64,000 bases of DNA from Neurospora crassa OR74A (lineage: Eukaryota; Ascomycota; Sordariomycetes; Sordariales; Sordariaceae), in assembly GCF_000182925.2 (NCBI RefSeq), contig NC_026505.1:1116001-1180000 (forward strand), written 5' to 3'. The notes beneath the pieces were generated by a model. The model searched no databases, was not told the origin of the DNA, and saw only the letters and a program-made list of their open reading frames with translations. Shown here piece by piece: positions 11,132 to 22,959 of this stretch. The first letter of the stretch is position 1. Every line of letters starts with the position of its first letter. Made by a program: the position numbers and the translations under genes.

Positions 11132-11372
11132 TATTATAGGTATTACTACTATATTCCTATATATAGATAGAGGGTGTTATATTATATAGTGTAATTAATT
11201 GTATAGTTACCTAAGTGCAGTATAGTAGTTACGTGCACACGTGCGCTGTGGTCCGTGTACTGGACCCACGCACGTGTGCCCTACATAGTTCTCGTGCGCG
11301 CATAGGATTCTCTTCCTGTTCCTCGCACAACAATCAAAGTCTTACCTTAGTGCTTGCTCGCGCCCCGTGACA
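11132..11372 (+). repeat. Gypsy-1 3' LTR
   Basis: This 241-bp partner of 1748-1988 has an inner (left) 80 bases heavily converted to TA-rich sequence (TATTATAGGTATTACTACT where the other copy has TGTCACAGGCATTACTGCC). Positions after about 11212 are GC-rich and essentially unmutated. It ends in CCCCGTGACA followed by the CGAAC duplication. Confidence 0.93.
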
Positions 11373-11475
11373 CGAACCCTACGGAGCAATTATTAATAAA
11401 GGAGGAATGTTAGGAATATTTAAATAATAGAATTAAAATTAAGAGGATCCTATTATAGGCGTTGAAGTTAGGGAT
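11373..11475 (+). mobile_element. LINE fragment L0, part b
   Basis: This segment continues L0 after the Gypsy-1 duplication: the order 'cctacgga.. attaataaaggagga.. gaggatcctattata' follows L2 at about 49,165-49,250. Its last 16 bases, cgttgaagttagggat (11460-11475), are duplicated at 16703-16718 and flank the inverted LINE L1. Confidence 0.75.
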
Positions 11476-12249
11476 TAATTAATCAATGGTCTTATTCCCT
11501 ATGCTATAACTATAGCGCCCTAATTGGCATAGGGTCTATCTCTAGTTCTCTGGAGGGGAAAACCGTACGGCGTTAAGCACTACCGGATGAAAACCCCTAG
11601 CTTTCTTTCGGTTATAGTTCTCTACACCGCTCCTACTTTACTTATAGCTATAACGGTTCTTACCTACTACTATAGCGAATTAATTTTGTTTCTCCTACTG
11701 CTGCGTCATCCTAATATTAGAATAATAAGGATAATAGGAATAGGACTAGATTAGGTATATTACTTTCTTCGCTGCTTTTTTATTTTATACCCTACCGCCC
11801 CTTCCTCCGCTTTCTCTCCGCTTTCCTATCCTATTTTCCTATTCATTATCCTATTTCCCCATTTCTTGGCTCTATTTTGAATATTTTTACCCTATTATTT
11901 ATTTTTTTACCTTACGGATTTACTTTTATTTATAATAGTGTAAGGACCCCCTTCCTTTATTTATATAATCCCCTTTGTAGCGCCCCTTCCTAATCCTCCT
12001 CCTCCTTCTTCCCTATTGTAATTTTTAATAAAGTAGTTTCCTTCGGCTATTATTACCCTAGTCCGATCGATTTAATTTCTAATATAGAGGGTCCTTCTTT
12101 TAGTATATTTCCGGGCCCTACGTCCTTTATAGCTTTACTTTTGGAATTTATATTTTTTACTTGTAATTTTTGCGATTTCTTTAATAGTTATCCCCTTTAG
12201 AATTAGTATAATTTCCTTCTTCTTCCTCTTTGACCTTTATATTAATTTA

Positions 12250-12345
12250 GAGACTCCCTCGGCACGCAGTGTCACTTTCCTCCATGCGCAGTGTACACTG
12301 CGTATGGAGGAGTCTATACAAACCCATCCCTACGTACGTAGTACT
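12250..12345 (+). repeat. MULE-E left terminal inverted repeat with internal palindrome
   Basis: This repeat matches the complement of 15267-15362 with only a few C/T differences. A 34-bp inverted repeat centred between 12294 and 12295 (12278-12311, one mismatch) lies about 28 bases inside the end. The right copy of this palindrome is perfect. Confidence 0.92.
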
Positions 12346-12589
12346 ATAGATATCCCTAACCTTGATAAAATTAAAGAGGATACGTTGAACTTAGGTAGTG
12401 ATTTGAGTGTATAGCTATTGCGAGAGTTGTAATGTGCGGCATTTTCTCTTTGTAATAAGAATATTAAGACTAATTATTCTATTTAAGCCCAATTACCTAA
12501 CTACTATAACTCTACTAAAATTAAGCGTATTAAGATAATTCTAACGTTAGTATACTCCTTGTAATGTATACTATTTATATATTAACTTT

Positions 12590-15100
12590 ATTTTATTATA
12601 GTATATTAATTATCGAAATTAGTAGTAATTCCAGTTCCTACTATACTATAAGCTCGAATAAGTTTACTCCTACATTTCCTACGCTAACTTCTATTAAATA
12701 GTTACGTAATAATCTAGAGACGTATAACGAAAGTTCTAGCGAGAGTTCTACCGACTTTAAATACGATATACTTAATTTAATAATTAAGGAAATTATACCC
12801 CAACTATTAATATTTATAAAAGAGGTATAAAAATACTTAATAATTGGGGGAAGGACTATAGTATAGCCTTTATACGTAGTTAAGTAATAAATTATTAATA
12901 AAGCAATCTAATATACTACCGGTTAATTTATAACCGATATAGCTAACCAAAGCCTTCTACTACTAAGTTTAAGAAAATAAGGAGTAGGAAATATAATTGT
13001 TAATAGATAAGTATAGTAATTATTCTTAAAGAGAATAATTAGAAGTAGATTTATCGACCTTCTACTAATTTAATCTACTAGAAGTATAATTATTTACTAT
13101 CGATCTATATCTCTACCTACCCCCAATATTATAAATAAATAAATAAAGTATTTAAAAGAATTATTACTTTATTTTATTAACCTAATATTAGGCCGAAAAA
13201 TATTTTAATTATTATTAAAAGAGAGTTTAAGACTATTATATATATATTTAAGGATATTAATAATTAGCGCTAATTTCTTAGAAAGAAGTAGTAGTAGAAT
13301 TATTAAGATATAGTAACGCTTATTAAATTCTTTAATAATTATAAAGTCCCTTATATTATTAAGTAGGCTAAAGATAACTTAGACTATCTACTCTATACTA
13401 TATAGTTTTTTACTTACTCTCTCTTATAGTAATAAAAGTTCCCTAAGTATTTAGGTATTAATAATATTTATAAGACTAACTACTATAGCTATCTATTAAC
13501 GGTTATTACTAATATAATTAATATTAATTGTATCTATTCTACTACTTTTGGCCTAATTAATAACGAGAGGGTTAATAAATTTACTTGGTTAATAAGTATA
13601 TTTAAGAAATTACATATTAAAGTTAGAGCTTCTAAGCTAAAGGTTATTATTATAGACTTTAATAACTAAATAAAGATAACTATTACAACAGTATTCCCAA
13701 ATGTATAATAACAAATCTATATCTTTCATATGAACCGCAATATCCTTTTACAAGTAAAAAAGAAGTAGAAGCGAATTAACAGCAAGGAGAGCTCTAATAG
13801 CGAGGACGAGCGAGAGCCTATTCGTCTTAATTAAAATAATGAAGTAGTTTTATAAATAGTAAATTCATAATTATAATTATAGTTATAGAAGGCTAGTAAG
13901 TATATTTATTGTAGACTCTTTGAGCTTTAGAAGACTATTATTTCTATTACTAATAAAATTATATTTGTATAACGATAGTAGTAGTTAATTAACGATTTTA
14001 TTAATTAATAAAAAATATTACTATACTTATAAGAGACGTATATACTATACCGGCATTAGTAGGCTCGTTGTTATATATCCCAATATTATAATTTTAATTT
14101 AATAGTTACTTCCCCTAACGAATTAACTAATTACTATATTAAAGGGTATTTTATGAGTAGTAAAAGTAATTTATTTACTCTCTATAATTCTATTTATACT
14201 ATAGTTGAGAGGGAATATAATTAGTACGTTAAAGAAATTATTAATTAGGATATTAAAACACGAAACGAATTTATTAGACTAAGGATAGAGGTATTAGGAG
14301 ACTTACCCTAATGAATTATATATCGCAACTTTAATTTTATTTATAATTAATTACGTATTACTCAATCCGTAATACCTTTAGATAAAAAACTAGTACGAAA
14401 TTTAGGAGAGTGTAATTATATTATTTAAAAGTAGTATAGTATACCCTATTGCTATAAGATTTTAATAAAATTTATAATTAAAAGCTAATTTAGCCGTTAG
14501 AATATTTATTACCGCTATTATATCCGAGTAGTACTAGTATGTATTATCTTTTTTACTTCTATTCTCTTTAATTATTAATATTTTAGTATTAGAGTGAATG
14601 TAATTCTTATTTATATATTAAGGACCTTAAAATTACCGATAGGATAAGAGGATAATTAAAGAATAGTATAGTAGAGCTACCGTACGACTAGCAAGTCCCT
14701 AATACTACGAAATAGAAAGGGAGGGGGAAGGGAAGAAAGAAGGGAGTAAAGAAGAGGGTAAAGAATAGTTAGATATTAAACCTATCGTTCCGCCGGCGGC
14801 AATCCTAGTTTGAAACGGTTAATAAACTTAATACGAGTAATAAAAGTACTAGTTAGACTTTAAGTTCTACTATAGGCTCTACTATTGAAGTGCAAATACT
14901 AGGATTACCTTTATCGTTAAATCCTTTTGCTTCTAATAACGAATTTAACCCTTAAATCCAGGTTACTACACCCTTAAGCGACCCGCTTACTTTATTAAGC
15001 TTTAACGAATAGTTTCCCCGCAAGAAACGTACTATAACACGTTCGTTAGAACCTTAAATTGTAATTAGAAGCAGTAGGACTATTAAACCCTTAAAAAAAA
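12590..15100 (+). pseudogene. MULE-E transposase remnant
   Basis: The MULE signature order is present. YKTNYYSYLLTVITNI with FGLINNERV at 13,455-13,570 corresponds to the first catalytic block of MULE domains. WLISIFKKLHIKVRASKL is followed by KVIIIDFNNQ and VFPNVQQQIYIFHMNRNILL at 13,580-13,755, which is the second block with its C/W-H motif mutated. LGECNYIIQKQYSIPYCYKI at about 14,400-14,465 resembles the SWIM-type zinc finger that follows the catalytic domain. A Ser/Glu-rich N-terminal segment (SSSESSTDFKY) starts at about 12,730. Stops are scattered through all parts. The transposase would have cut and inserted DNA at its terminal repeats. Confidence 0.8.
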
Positions 15101-15266
15101 AGTTGGAAGAGTAGGTAAATAATATATATACTATAAGATAGAAATAAATAGATATACTAGAATAAATTGAAGGTAGTTGGACTACCCCTTTAATACTAAT
15201 AATTATTTAGAGGTAAATATATTTACTAATAATAGAAGTAAAAAGAGTAGAGCGAAGGATAACTAT

Positions 15267-15362
15267 AGCACTGCGTATGTAGGGATGGGTTTGTATAGAC
15301 TCCTCCATGCGCAGTGTACACTGCGCATGGAGGAAAGTGACACTGCGTGCCGAGGGAGTCTC
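15267..15362 (-). repeat. MULE-E right terminal inverted repeat
   Basis: This is the inverted partner of 12250-12345. It contains a perfect 34-bp palindrome at 15301-15334. It is little mutated and followed directly by the TTAATTTA duplication. Confidence 0.92.
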
Positions 15363-15370
15363 TTAATTTA

Positions 15371-16702
15371 ATTAGTATTATTCGTAACATTCTTTACCTT
15401 TACTATATTCTAGATTTCGCTTTTATCCTACGTTCTAATAATAAATTTAATTCTTTTAACGCTTTCCATAAGGTTATTACTAAGAAGATTTGCCTTATTT
15501 TAACAATTAGTAAGTCCTATATTCTTTATTTTTCTTCCTTTCATTATTATTAAACTTTTATTCTAATTAGCGGTACTAAGAATACTATTTGTATTTATAC
15601 TTATAAAATATATATATTGGACGTTCCTATTAGCTTTTATAATACTTATAATACTATTTAACTAATAGTTGTTACTATAGTATTAGGGGGTTAAGGTAGG
15701 TTTAATTACAATTTTAATACTTTAATTCGTACTACTAACGATTTTATTAATTATATATATATATATTTAAAGTAGGACAGCCTACTTACTAACTACGAGC
15801 ATTTTCCCTATACTATTAATTATAATATTACTAAATTTTAGTAAAAGGGTTATTATAAATTAATTGTAAGGGATATTTATTACAGTTATATCTTTTCTCT
15901 TCCCGGCGGTAGTATTATAAATCCGGTTCGGATTGCGTCCGGTTTTAGTAATAGTACTATTATTATTATATATATTATATTCGGCGGTAGTAGTTTTACT
16001 ACTCTTATTCGTATAGTCTTCGGTTTTAGCGGTAGTAGTTTTATTCTTAGTAGTCCTATAGCCGTTAATACTCCCGGCCGTCCCCTTATAAATAATAATT
16101 AGGTTTAATAGCGCTATAAGGTTACTACGAATTAAATTCGTATAATCGAGTTACTCGAATAGCTTCTTAGGCGTAATTAGGCGTTCGTTAGATAGTATTT
16201 TTCGGTTTTTACTATAACTGCGGTTTAAATAACTCCTGTAATTAGTATAATTATTTCCTCCCTATTCCCGTCCTCTTATTCTAATATTATTAATATTCTA
16301 TATTCTTCTTAGGAGTACTTCGCGACTTCTTCGCGCTACTCCTCCTCTAATTCGATTATTAAACGGTATTTTCTTAACCTCCCCAACTTTAATACTTATA
16401 ATAGGATTCTTTCGGCCTTGGCTCCGTCGTCTAGGAATTCCTGGAGTTCCTCTTTCGTTAGTAGTCAGGCTTCTAGGTTATCTTAGAAGATAGTATCCGC
16501 ATTGAAGCAATTTAGGATAATATGGGAGAAGGTCTCCTTCTCGAGTCCGTAGGCGTAGATAGGGGTTAGGACGTCCGGTACTTTCCTCCGGTAGAGGAAG
16601 GCTCGAAGGCCGATAACTTCCGTCCTAGCTTGGACAAGGAGGGAGCTCTTCGCTTTGGTTAATGGGTACGGTTCTTCTTCGTCTTCTTCTGGTTCTCGAC
16701 GT
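15371..16702 (-). pseudogene. L1 coding and 3' remnant (post-RT region plus conserved downstream block)
   Basis: Reading right to left from 16,700, the protein-like sequence matches L2 at about 48,955-49,880. The first 330 bases are unusually well preserved and GC-rich, with segments such as RRKVPDVLTPIYAYGLEKET and FLDDGAKAERILL. This is the domain after the reverse transcriptase in Tad/I-like ORF2. Further on, 15,371-15,960 is still alignable with 49,460-49,880 in one frame (DITVINIPYN, LLLKFSNIIIN), beyond the expected ORF2 end. The identity of this tail is unknown. Confidence 0.65.
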
Positions 16703-16718
16703 CGTTGAAGTTAGGGAT

Positions 16719-16902
16719 GTTAAAGGAATTTTATTCAATAATTGAATTAGAGGAAGAGTAATATAAGGAAATTATGAAGTATTCATAGAAAAGAAATTAA
16801 TAATATTAGAATAGGGGAATAGGAATAAGAAAGAAATAGTTATTTTAGCTACGATAATTTTTTAAATAATAGTTATAATAAAATCCGAAGTATTATTTAA
16901 TT
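16719..16902 (+). mobile_element. LINE fragment L0, part c
   Basis: L0 resumes after the right copy of the L1 duplication. The words 'attgaattagaggaagagtaat' and 'ataatattagaatagggga' match L2 at 49,275-49,370. It stops near 16902, where a MULE terminus begins. The rest of L0 was not found elsewhere in the window. Confidence 0.7.
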
Positions 16903-19380
16903 GATTACTTGCCCGCACCCCCTAGAGACTTAAATGCACCCACTTTTGCAGCCCAACAGCTGACATGTAAACTATCCCGTTTTAGCTGTAAAAATCGTGA
17001 TTTTTCATGTCTTAAAGTGGGTCAGCCTAGTAAATCCCTAGTAAATGCCGTATAAACTTTGGTCTTCAGCGGGCAAATAAGCAAATCTAACAGCGCTAAT
17101 TCAATATAGTGATACTTTTATAGTATCAAGGGTACTCTACTCTAGATACTTATATTTGAAAGCTCTGATTCTAAAGAGAGTAATATTAATTTAGAGAGTT
17201 CGTTGAAGAGAGAGGAGAGGAATGAAGTTAATAATACTTCGATAGCCGCCTCCTCTCTTATTACCTCCTCTCTCGCCTTCTACTCCCGTACCCTCGGTAC
17301 CTAATATCTCCCTAACTTATTATCCTTATTATCGTCAACCACTTCGATATAGCTACGTACCTTACTCTAGGTACGAGTATAAGTATTACTAATATCTATT
17401 TCTTTAATACTAGGACCTAGTTCCTACTAGGAATAATTACGGTGTACTAAAGCCCGAATGGTGCCGGGGTTATATAATTTACCCTTGGCTCTTCTAGCTA
17501 GGGTCGCCTTACTTGCCTGTAACTTAGTTAGTAGTACTACGAATATAGGTTTACTATTAAAGGGCCCGCCTTATTTATATAAGTAGCCTTCAGGGATTGT
17601 TCGAGTAATTAGTTAATATTTAAGGTATTTATCTATTGCATCCTAATATAAGGGTTAGTATAGGGAGTAACCGGACTATAAATAATAATTATTTATATAT
17701 CGTTAATGTAAATATTAGTAGGAATGATATATATCCTTAGTTACTAAAGCCGTCTTACCCTCTTTTAATAGAGCCTCCATCTCGTAAGTATAAGGGAGCC
17801 TATATTAGGCTTTAAAGCTTTTTGAATAAGGTTCGAGAGGGGTGCTAGGGTCTCTCAACCGCTTTAAGGGTAGTATTGTATTAAGTATATAGTAATAATA
17901 GTCGATAAAATCAAGTATTTAAATAGATAATTCGTACGGGTACTTACCTATCTACCTGTAGTTAACTTATTTAATACGTATACGAATATCCGAATTTACT
18001 AGCTTATTTACATAGATTTTATAATAATAATTAATATATTACTAGTAAACCTTATATACTTCAATTAAACTACTATAAACTAAAAGACTATAACTCTTCA
18101 AAAACCTGTTATTAGCCTCGCTTAACAATATTATTCTTTATCCCTAATTAAAGTAATACCGGGTGTAACAACCCGCCCACTCCCTTTTAGAAGGTAATAG
18201 TAACTCCCTAATCTATAAAATAATATCTTCCTACCTAGTACATTAGCATTATAGAATAGACTATACGTACTCAAAGTCCGCTACATTGGAGGAGTAAGTT
18301 ATATACTACCCTATAAAGAATAATACTAACCTTATATTAGCGACTTTATTAGGTAAGGGATCGAAACTGGCTGCAATTGTAGTAATTGTAGTAATTTTAG
18401 CGATACGCCGCTTCAACTCCTTGAAATCCTCTTTATTACGTTACTCTTCTTCTAATAGTAATAACGATAATATAGACTACTTACGCGCCCAATCCTTCTT
18501 AAGGTAGTTAATAATTTTATAATTAATACACTATACGTAGTATTATTGTTGGATATTAGGGAAAGTCTAATCGATTATACTAGTAAATTGGGGGTTATTA
18601 TCGGTAATAGCTACTATTAGGTAAGGAATCTTGAGGTTATTAGCCGCTTTTCTAATATACTTTATTAAGAAATTAAACCTATTGTCTCTTTCGTTATGTA
18701 AAAGCGCTTAAAAAACTAGTATTAAAGTCTTTTCTAGGGTAAGAGCTACGCCCTAAACAAGAGGGAGGTTATAACGGTTGGTTTTATATAATATATTGCT
18801 TAAGAGAATATATAGAAATCTAAATTATATTCGACGCTACCGGTTAGTAACCCAAAAGGCATAGTATAGTATATTATTATCATCCCCTTCAAAAGTCTTA
18901 CGCTTGAATACGAGATTTGAATCCTCGTATAACTTCTTAATAAACGTTTAGATATGGTTATATCCCTCTTAAAGGTTATGATATGCAATTTAGTATATAT
19001 TATTAAAGTCGCTATACATCTAAGGTATTTTGGAATACTTACTTTTTATAGTAGTAAGGATAATCTATATTATAAGGTTACGCTATAGTAGGAGGTTACC
19101 TAGAAAGGTATTTACTTTAGGGTTAATCTTATAGTCCTAAACTATATTATAAAACATAGGGTGGCCTTCTAACGTACGTAATAGGGGATGATCTTAGTAT
19201 ATTAAATCTATTGCCCGAGTAGTCCAGTTCTACTCTATCCTCTTGTTAATATGAAGTACAATTCTTAAAAGATAATAGCGCGCCTTCTTTCGTAATATAA
19301 ACCTCCTCTTTAAATTAGGATTCTCTATTAGCGGGGGGTAGTAGCTAGCGTAGTCGTAATGAAAAAAAAACTTTAATAAT
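16903..19380 (-). mobile_element. MULE-D: Mutator-like element, truncated at its N-terminal side
   Basis: The left end (about 16903-17150) matches the complement of the right half of the 544-bp derivative at 25530-25786, including agctgacatgt, cccgttttagctgtaaaaa and gtactctactcta. The interior encodes a transposase on the minus strand that aligns with MULE-C: 17,260-17,470 matches 27,740-28,020. The N-terminal part is readable at 19,380-19,230 as ASYYPPLIENPNLKRRF and FILRKKARYYLLRIVLHINK, then PMFYNIVQDYKINPKVNTF near 19,170. It ends abruptly at 19380, where MULE-B begins, so its other terminus is missing. The exact left terminus and its duplication are uncertain. Confidence 0.65.
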
Positions 19381-20379
19381 GAGTAATCCTCCGCACACCC
19401 ACCCCATTTCCTACATACACCCAAAAACCCAAAATAGTGGGTCTAGACAGCCGATGATACCTAACATCGTAAATCCCGTTTTTACCCGCTAAATTTCGTC
19501 TTTTTAATATACGTAACATTTCCCTTAACTTGGTCGTTTTTTTCACTCTTTTACACACGGCCAATCGCACCCCATCCACACCGCTAACCATTTGCACATC
19601 GCGTACCAACTATACTATAGTACCTCAATGCCTTAACGCTTCAATACTTTTAACGTATATAACTTCACTCAAATTCATTAATTTCGATCGTCTATAATTG
19701 CCTTTGATTGTATTTAATTGCTAATGATTGATTAATATTACTTTAAACTTCCAATAATACCCCCTCCTCTACGCAACCTCATTGCTATCGCAATTCATCC
19801 TCCTCGTCGGATACCTTTATAAGCAATTACGCCTCTTTCAATAGCGAAACTAAATAGGCTATCCCCCCCAACGATGATACCTTCACTCTCCAACCTACCA
19901 ATTTAAATTCTACTATATTAGAAATTATTGAAATACACCGTCGTTATGAGTTTAGTATATCTATACTTTATGGCATTTACTCCGGCGGCACCAGCCATAT
20001 GTTACAGCGGCCCCAATCCCTATACCGGCCCCAATCGGGTTAGGGTCAAACGTGGGCATCTTTTTTTACTATTTTTTATTTCAACTAGACAGTAATCGTA
20101 CAACAGCCTTTCAAATAAGACAGCGCCAAGCCCAGTCAGCCAGTGGGACCCCCATTCACAAGCGCTCAATGCCTAGCCCGGATTTTAGACTTAGTGATTT
20201 TGAACCTTCTTTTTCCTCCCTCTTCCTCTTTCTTTACAACCAGGCTTCCTTTCACTACTATAACAAGCTAGAATCGACTGTACGTACGTAAATATTGATT
20301 GCATTAATCGATAAAGCTATTTACTAATTTTTTGGAAGTTTTACAACGCTGCGCGCAGTGCGTATGCAACTTCAAGATG

Positions 20380-22760
20380 CCGCTATAGGAATTAGAGGCG
20401 CCTATCGACCTCACTTACGACGAGAGTAGTAATAGCGATCTACCTAGTTAAGCTAATTAAATTACTTAAGTTAATTAAAATGATGAAGAGTAGGAAGGCT
20501 TCTCTAATAATAATACCCTTATTAATTCGCCTAGCAATAACGAGTTAGAATTAGACAAGGAGGGTATTATTATTAGCTACAGAAATAAAATCCCCAACCT
20601 ACTAGCTAGTATTATCCTTCCTACTGCTACAATTTAAGAGCTTTATAAAGCGGTCAATAATTGGGTAAAGGATTATAGCTTTATAGTTAACCGTGGAAAC
20701 GGTCGCGGTACAAAGCCTAGAGTCCTAACTAGCGAATATATATAATACTACTTCTTTTATAACCGGTATAGTTAACCGGGTAAGTTAAAGGCGATAATTC
20801 GAAAGATAATATTACGGAAATGCGGTTGTAATTGGAGAGCTGAAGTAAAGAAAGATCTAGAAGATAAATTCTAGTATTTTCATTTATATAGTAATCCTAG
20901 CCACTAAGAATACAACTATATAAAGTTATACTACCTATTTACTTATCCCTAATACGCTAAGATAAAGCTAGAAGTATTCAAAACTATTAACGATATTTTT
21001 AAGCTAAATACTATACGAATTTGTAAGGTTACCTCTATAGTACGAGACCGTTATCCAGACTCGATATATACAAGGAGGGATATTTATAACGCCCGCGCTT
21101 TCTCTATTAATATATCTTCTATAGTTATACCCCTACTAGTACTCTCTTTAAGGTATTTAACAATAATAGGGTAGAATATATTAAAGAAATAGATCTAGAT
21201 AATAAAATAAGGCTATTGGGTATTGTATTTATATTCCTACGCTATATCTATATAGCTCAACGGTTCCTTAAAATTATGATTATCGATAATTTATATAATA
21301 TACATCGTATTAATTATCCCTTTTATTAAGTCTGTAGTATTACTAATATTGGCTCGATATTTAATTATATCTTTGGTATTGTTAATAACGAGAAGTAAGC
21401 AGCCTTCGACTTCCTTATTAATACTACTGAACAAATATAGTTATAATATAACCTTCTAGAACCTACTGTTATTGTTACTAATAAGTATAAAGAAATAACG
21501 TAATTTCTAGGAGAGATCTTTCCTAACACTTAATAATAGCTCTATCCATTTTATATTATTAAGAATATTCTTTATAACGTTAAATTTAAATGTAAGAAAT
21601 TAAAGAAGGTAAAGAAGGTAAAGAGCGTTAACTAGAATAATAAGAAGGATAGTAATAGTAATAATTCTAATAACGAGGAAGGTATTAATAAGTAGGTAAT
21701 TCCTATTCCGTTTAATAATAAAGGCTATAGTCTCTATATTTCTATATATAATAGTAATATAAGTTCAACCGATTCTTCAATTACTAACGACCCTTATAGT
21801 ATTGTAAGGTAATTTAAGCTTATAATGTATAATGATATAGAGAGCGAGTTTTTTATTGCTTGGAGAGATTTATGGAAGCGCTTTGTAGCCTACAAATCAA
21901 TCCTTCGTTATATTTAAAAGAATCAGTTTCCTATTAGAAATTAATAAGTATACTACTATATTAAGTAATATAGACACTTTGGTATTAGAGTTATATCCCT
22001 AATTGAATCAAGTATCCTCAGTATTAAAAACTACCTTTTCAACGGTAATAATAATATTTATAAGCTAGTTTCCACTATTATTAAGATAGTTAATAAATAA
22101 AAGACTACTTTTATTGAGAGATTAATAAAGAATCAAACCTGCTAATAATATAAGTTTATTGCCCGCTTTTATTTAGGCTAGTTTCCTTTATAAATTATAT
22201 ATATTATATTGAAAATAATTAACTATAAATATCTCTAAGTAGAAAGAAGCCGGTTAATAAATTAGCATAAAGACACTCCTCCTCTCCCTTCTTATAATAA
22301 GGAGTATGATATCCCTCTCTAGTATAGGTTACTTTATTGCTATAAAATATCTAAGTGGTTAATTACTAAGAAACTACTAAAGTTTAGCTATATATACCCT
22401 CGTTGGTACTTTAAGGTGCCGCTCGTACGTCCCTTATTCGTATTATTTATATACTTATATATAATTACATTTATTAATTGGTTTTGTTAAGTAGGACATT
22501 GATAATTTTTCCCTTCGATTGAAGGATCTTTATATTACAATTATAAAGTGCGGCCGACCTAAGAATTCAACTAGAGATATCCTTAATAAAAACTCCCTTT
22601 TAATAGAGATTGGTTTAGACTAGAAGTAAAAGAAGACTCCGGTATAATAGAGTAATATACCTACTAATTTACAATAGAATTGAAATAATACTCTAACAAA
22701 TTTAAAGTAATAGAAAACCCCTAATTCAAAGAGTAAAGGAAGTAGGAAGAGAGTTAAACC
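20380..22760 (+). pseudogene. MULE-A transposase remnant with FAR1-like N-terminal domain
   Basis: An N-terminal FAR1/WRKY-GCM1-like DNA-binding region is readable at about 20,640-20,940 (NWVKDYSFIVNRGNGRGTK, RKCGCNWRAEVKKDLED). The MULE catalytic core follows: NLYNIHRINYPFY and SITNIGSIFNYIFGIVNNEK at 21,285-21,400, then PTVIVTNKYKEIT and LGEIFPNT at 21,460-21,530, and HFILLRIFFIT from about 21,548. A SWIM-like segment, read LYCYKISKW, lies near 22,330-22,360. Mutations convert Cys, His and Gln codons to Tyr or stop. No intact frame remains. Confidence 0.82.
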
Positions 22761-22959
22761 TACGGGCATTAAATAGATTAACTATAGTTACCTCCCTCGC
22801 TTATAGCATAGTATATAGTGTAGATTATTTTATTAGGAAAGCGATAATATTAATAAGCTTACTCCTAACTCTATTAGTAAGGCTACTAACTATAAGCGCG
22901 TACGACAACCGGTTAACTCTTATACTTCTAACTATAGTAGCGAATCGGGTATAGTATTT

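Larger units (their letters stand above)
1748..11372 (+). mobile_element. Gypsy-1: Ty3/Gypsy LTR retrotransposon, complete ends, RIP-inactivated
   Basis: Two 241-bp direct repeats (1748-1988 and 11132-11372) begin with TGTCACAGG or its mutated form TATTATAGG and end with CCCCGTGACA or CCCCGTAATA. The element is flanked by the 5-bp duplication CGAAC at 1743-1747 and 11373-11377, so both ends are certain. A purine-rich tract (gagagggggggtag) precedes the 3' LTR. Inside are gag, then a protease, reverse transcriptase, RNase H, integrase order on the + strand, which is the Gypsy order. It is longer than usual because of an insert at about 4176-5200 and another at about 10208-10694. All coding parts carry many stops. 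Confidence 0.95.
12250..15362 (+). mobile_element. MULE-E: complete Mutator-like DNA transposon inside L1
   Basis: Terminal inverted repeats of roughly 95-100 bp start GAGACTCCCTCGGCACGC at 12250 and end with the complement at 15362. They are flanked by the 8-bp duplication TTAATTTA (12242-12249 and 15363-15370). The length is 3113 bp. The interior encodes a MULE transposase on the + strand. The ends are GC-rich and almost identical to each other, whereas the middle is RIP-degraded. The insertion splits L1 and therefore postdates it. Confidence 0.93.
11476..16702 (-). mobile_element. L1: 5'-truncated Tad/I-like LINE inserted into L0 in reverse
   Basis: L1 is flanked by a 16-bp target duplication (11460-11475 and 16703-16718), as expected for target-primed reverse transcription. 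It reads right to left: its 5' truncation is at 16702 within the region after the reverse transcriptase, and its 3' end is at 11476. It aligns with L2 (about 48,955-51,035) throughout, apart from the MULE insertion at 12250-15362. The part at 16,380-16,700 is much less mutated than the rest. A conserved 3'-terminal hairpin lies at 11497-11534. It is the same family as L0, L2 and L3. Confidence 0.9.

Noticed and set aside
19373-19609. 78-codon minus-strand frame and its relative at 30,389-30,703 as conserved genes
   Set aside because: They resemble each other (for example LKRRNLA, GFWV), but both lie entirely inside the terminal regions of MULE-B and MULE-C, on the strand opposite to the transposase; the similarity is that of the terminal repeats.
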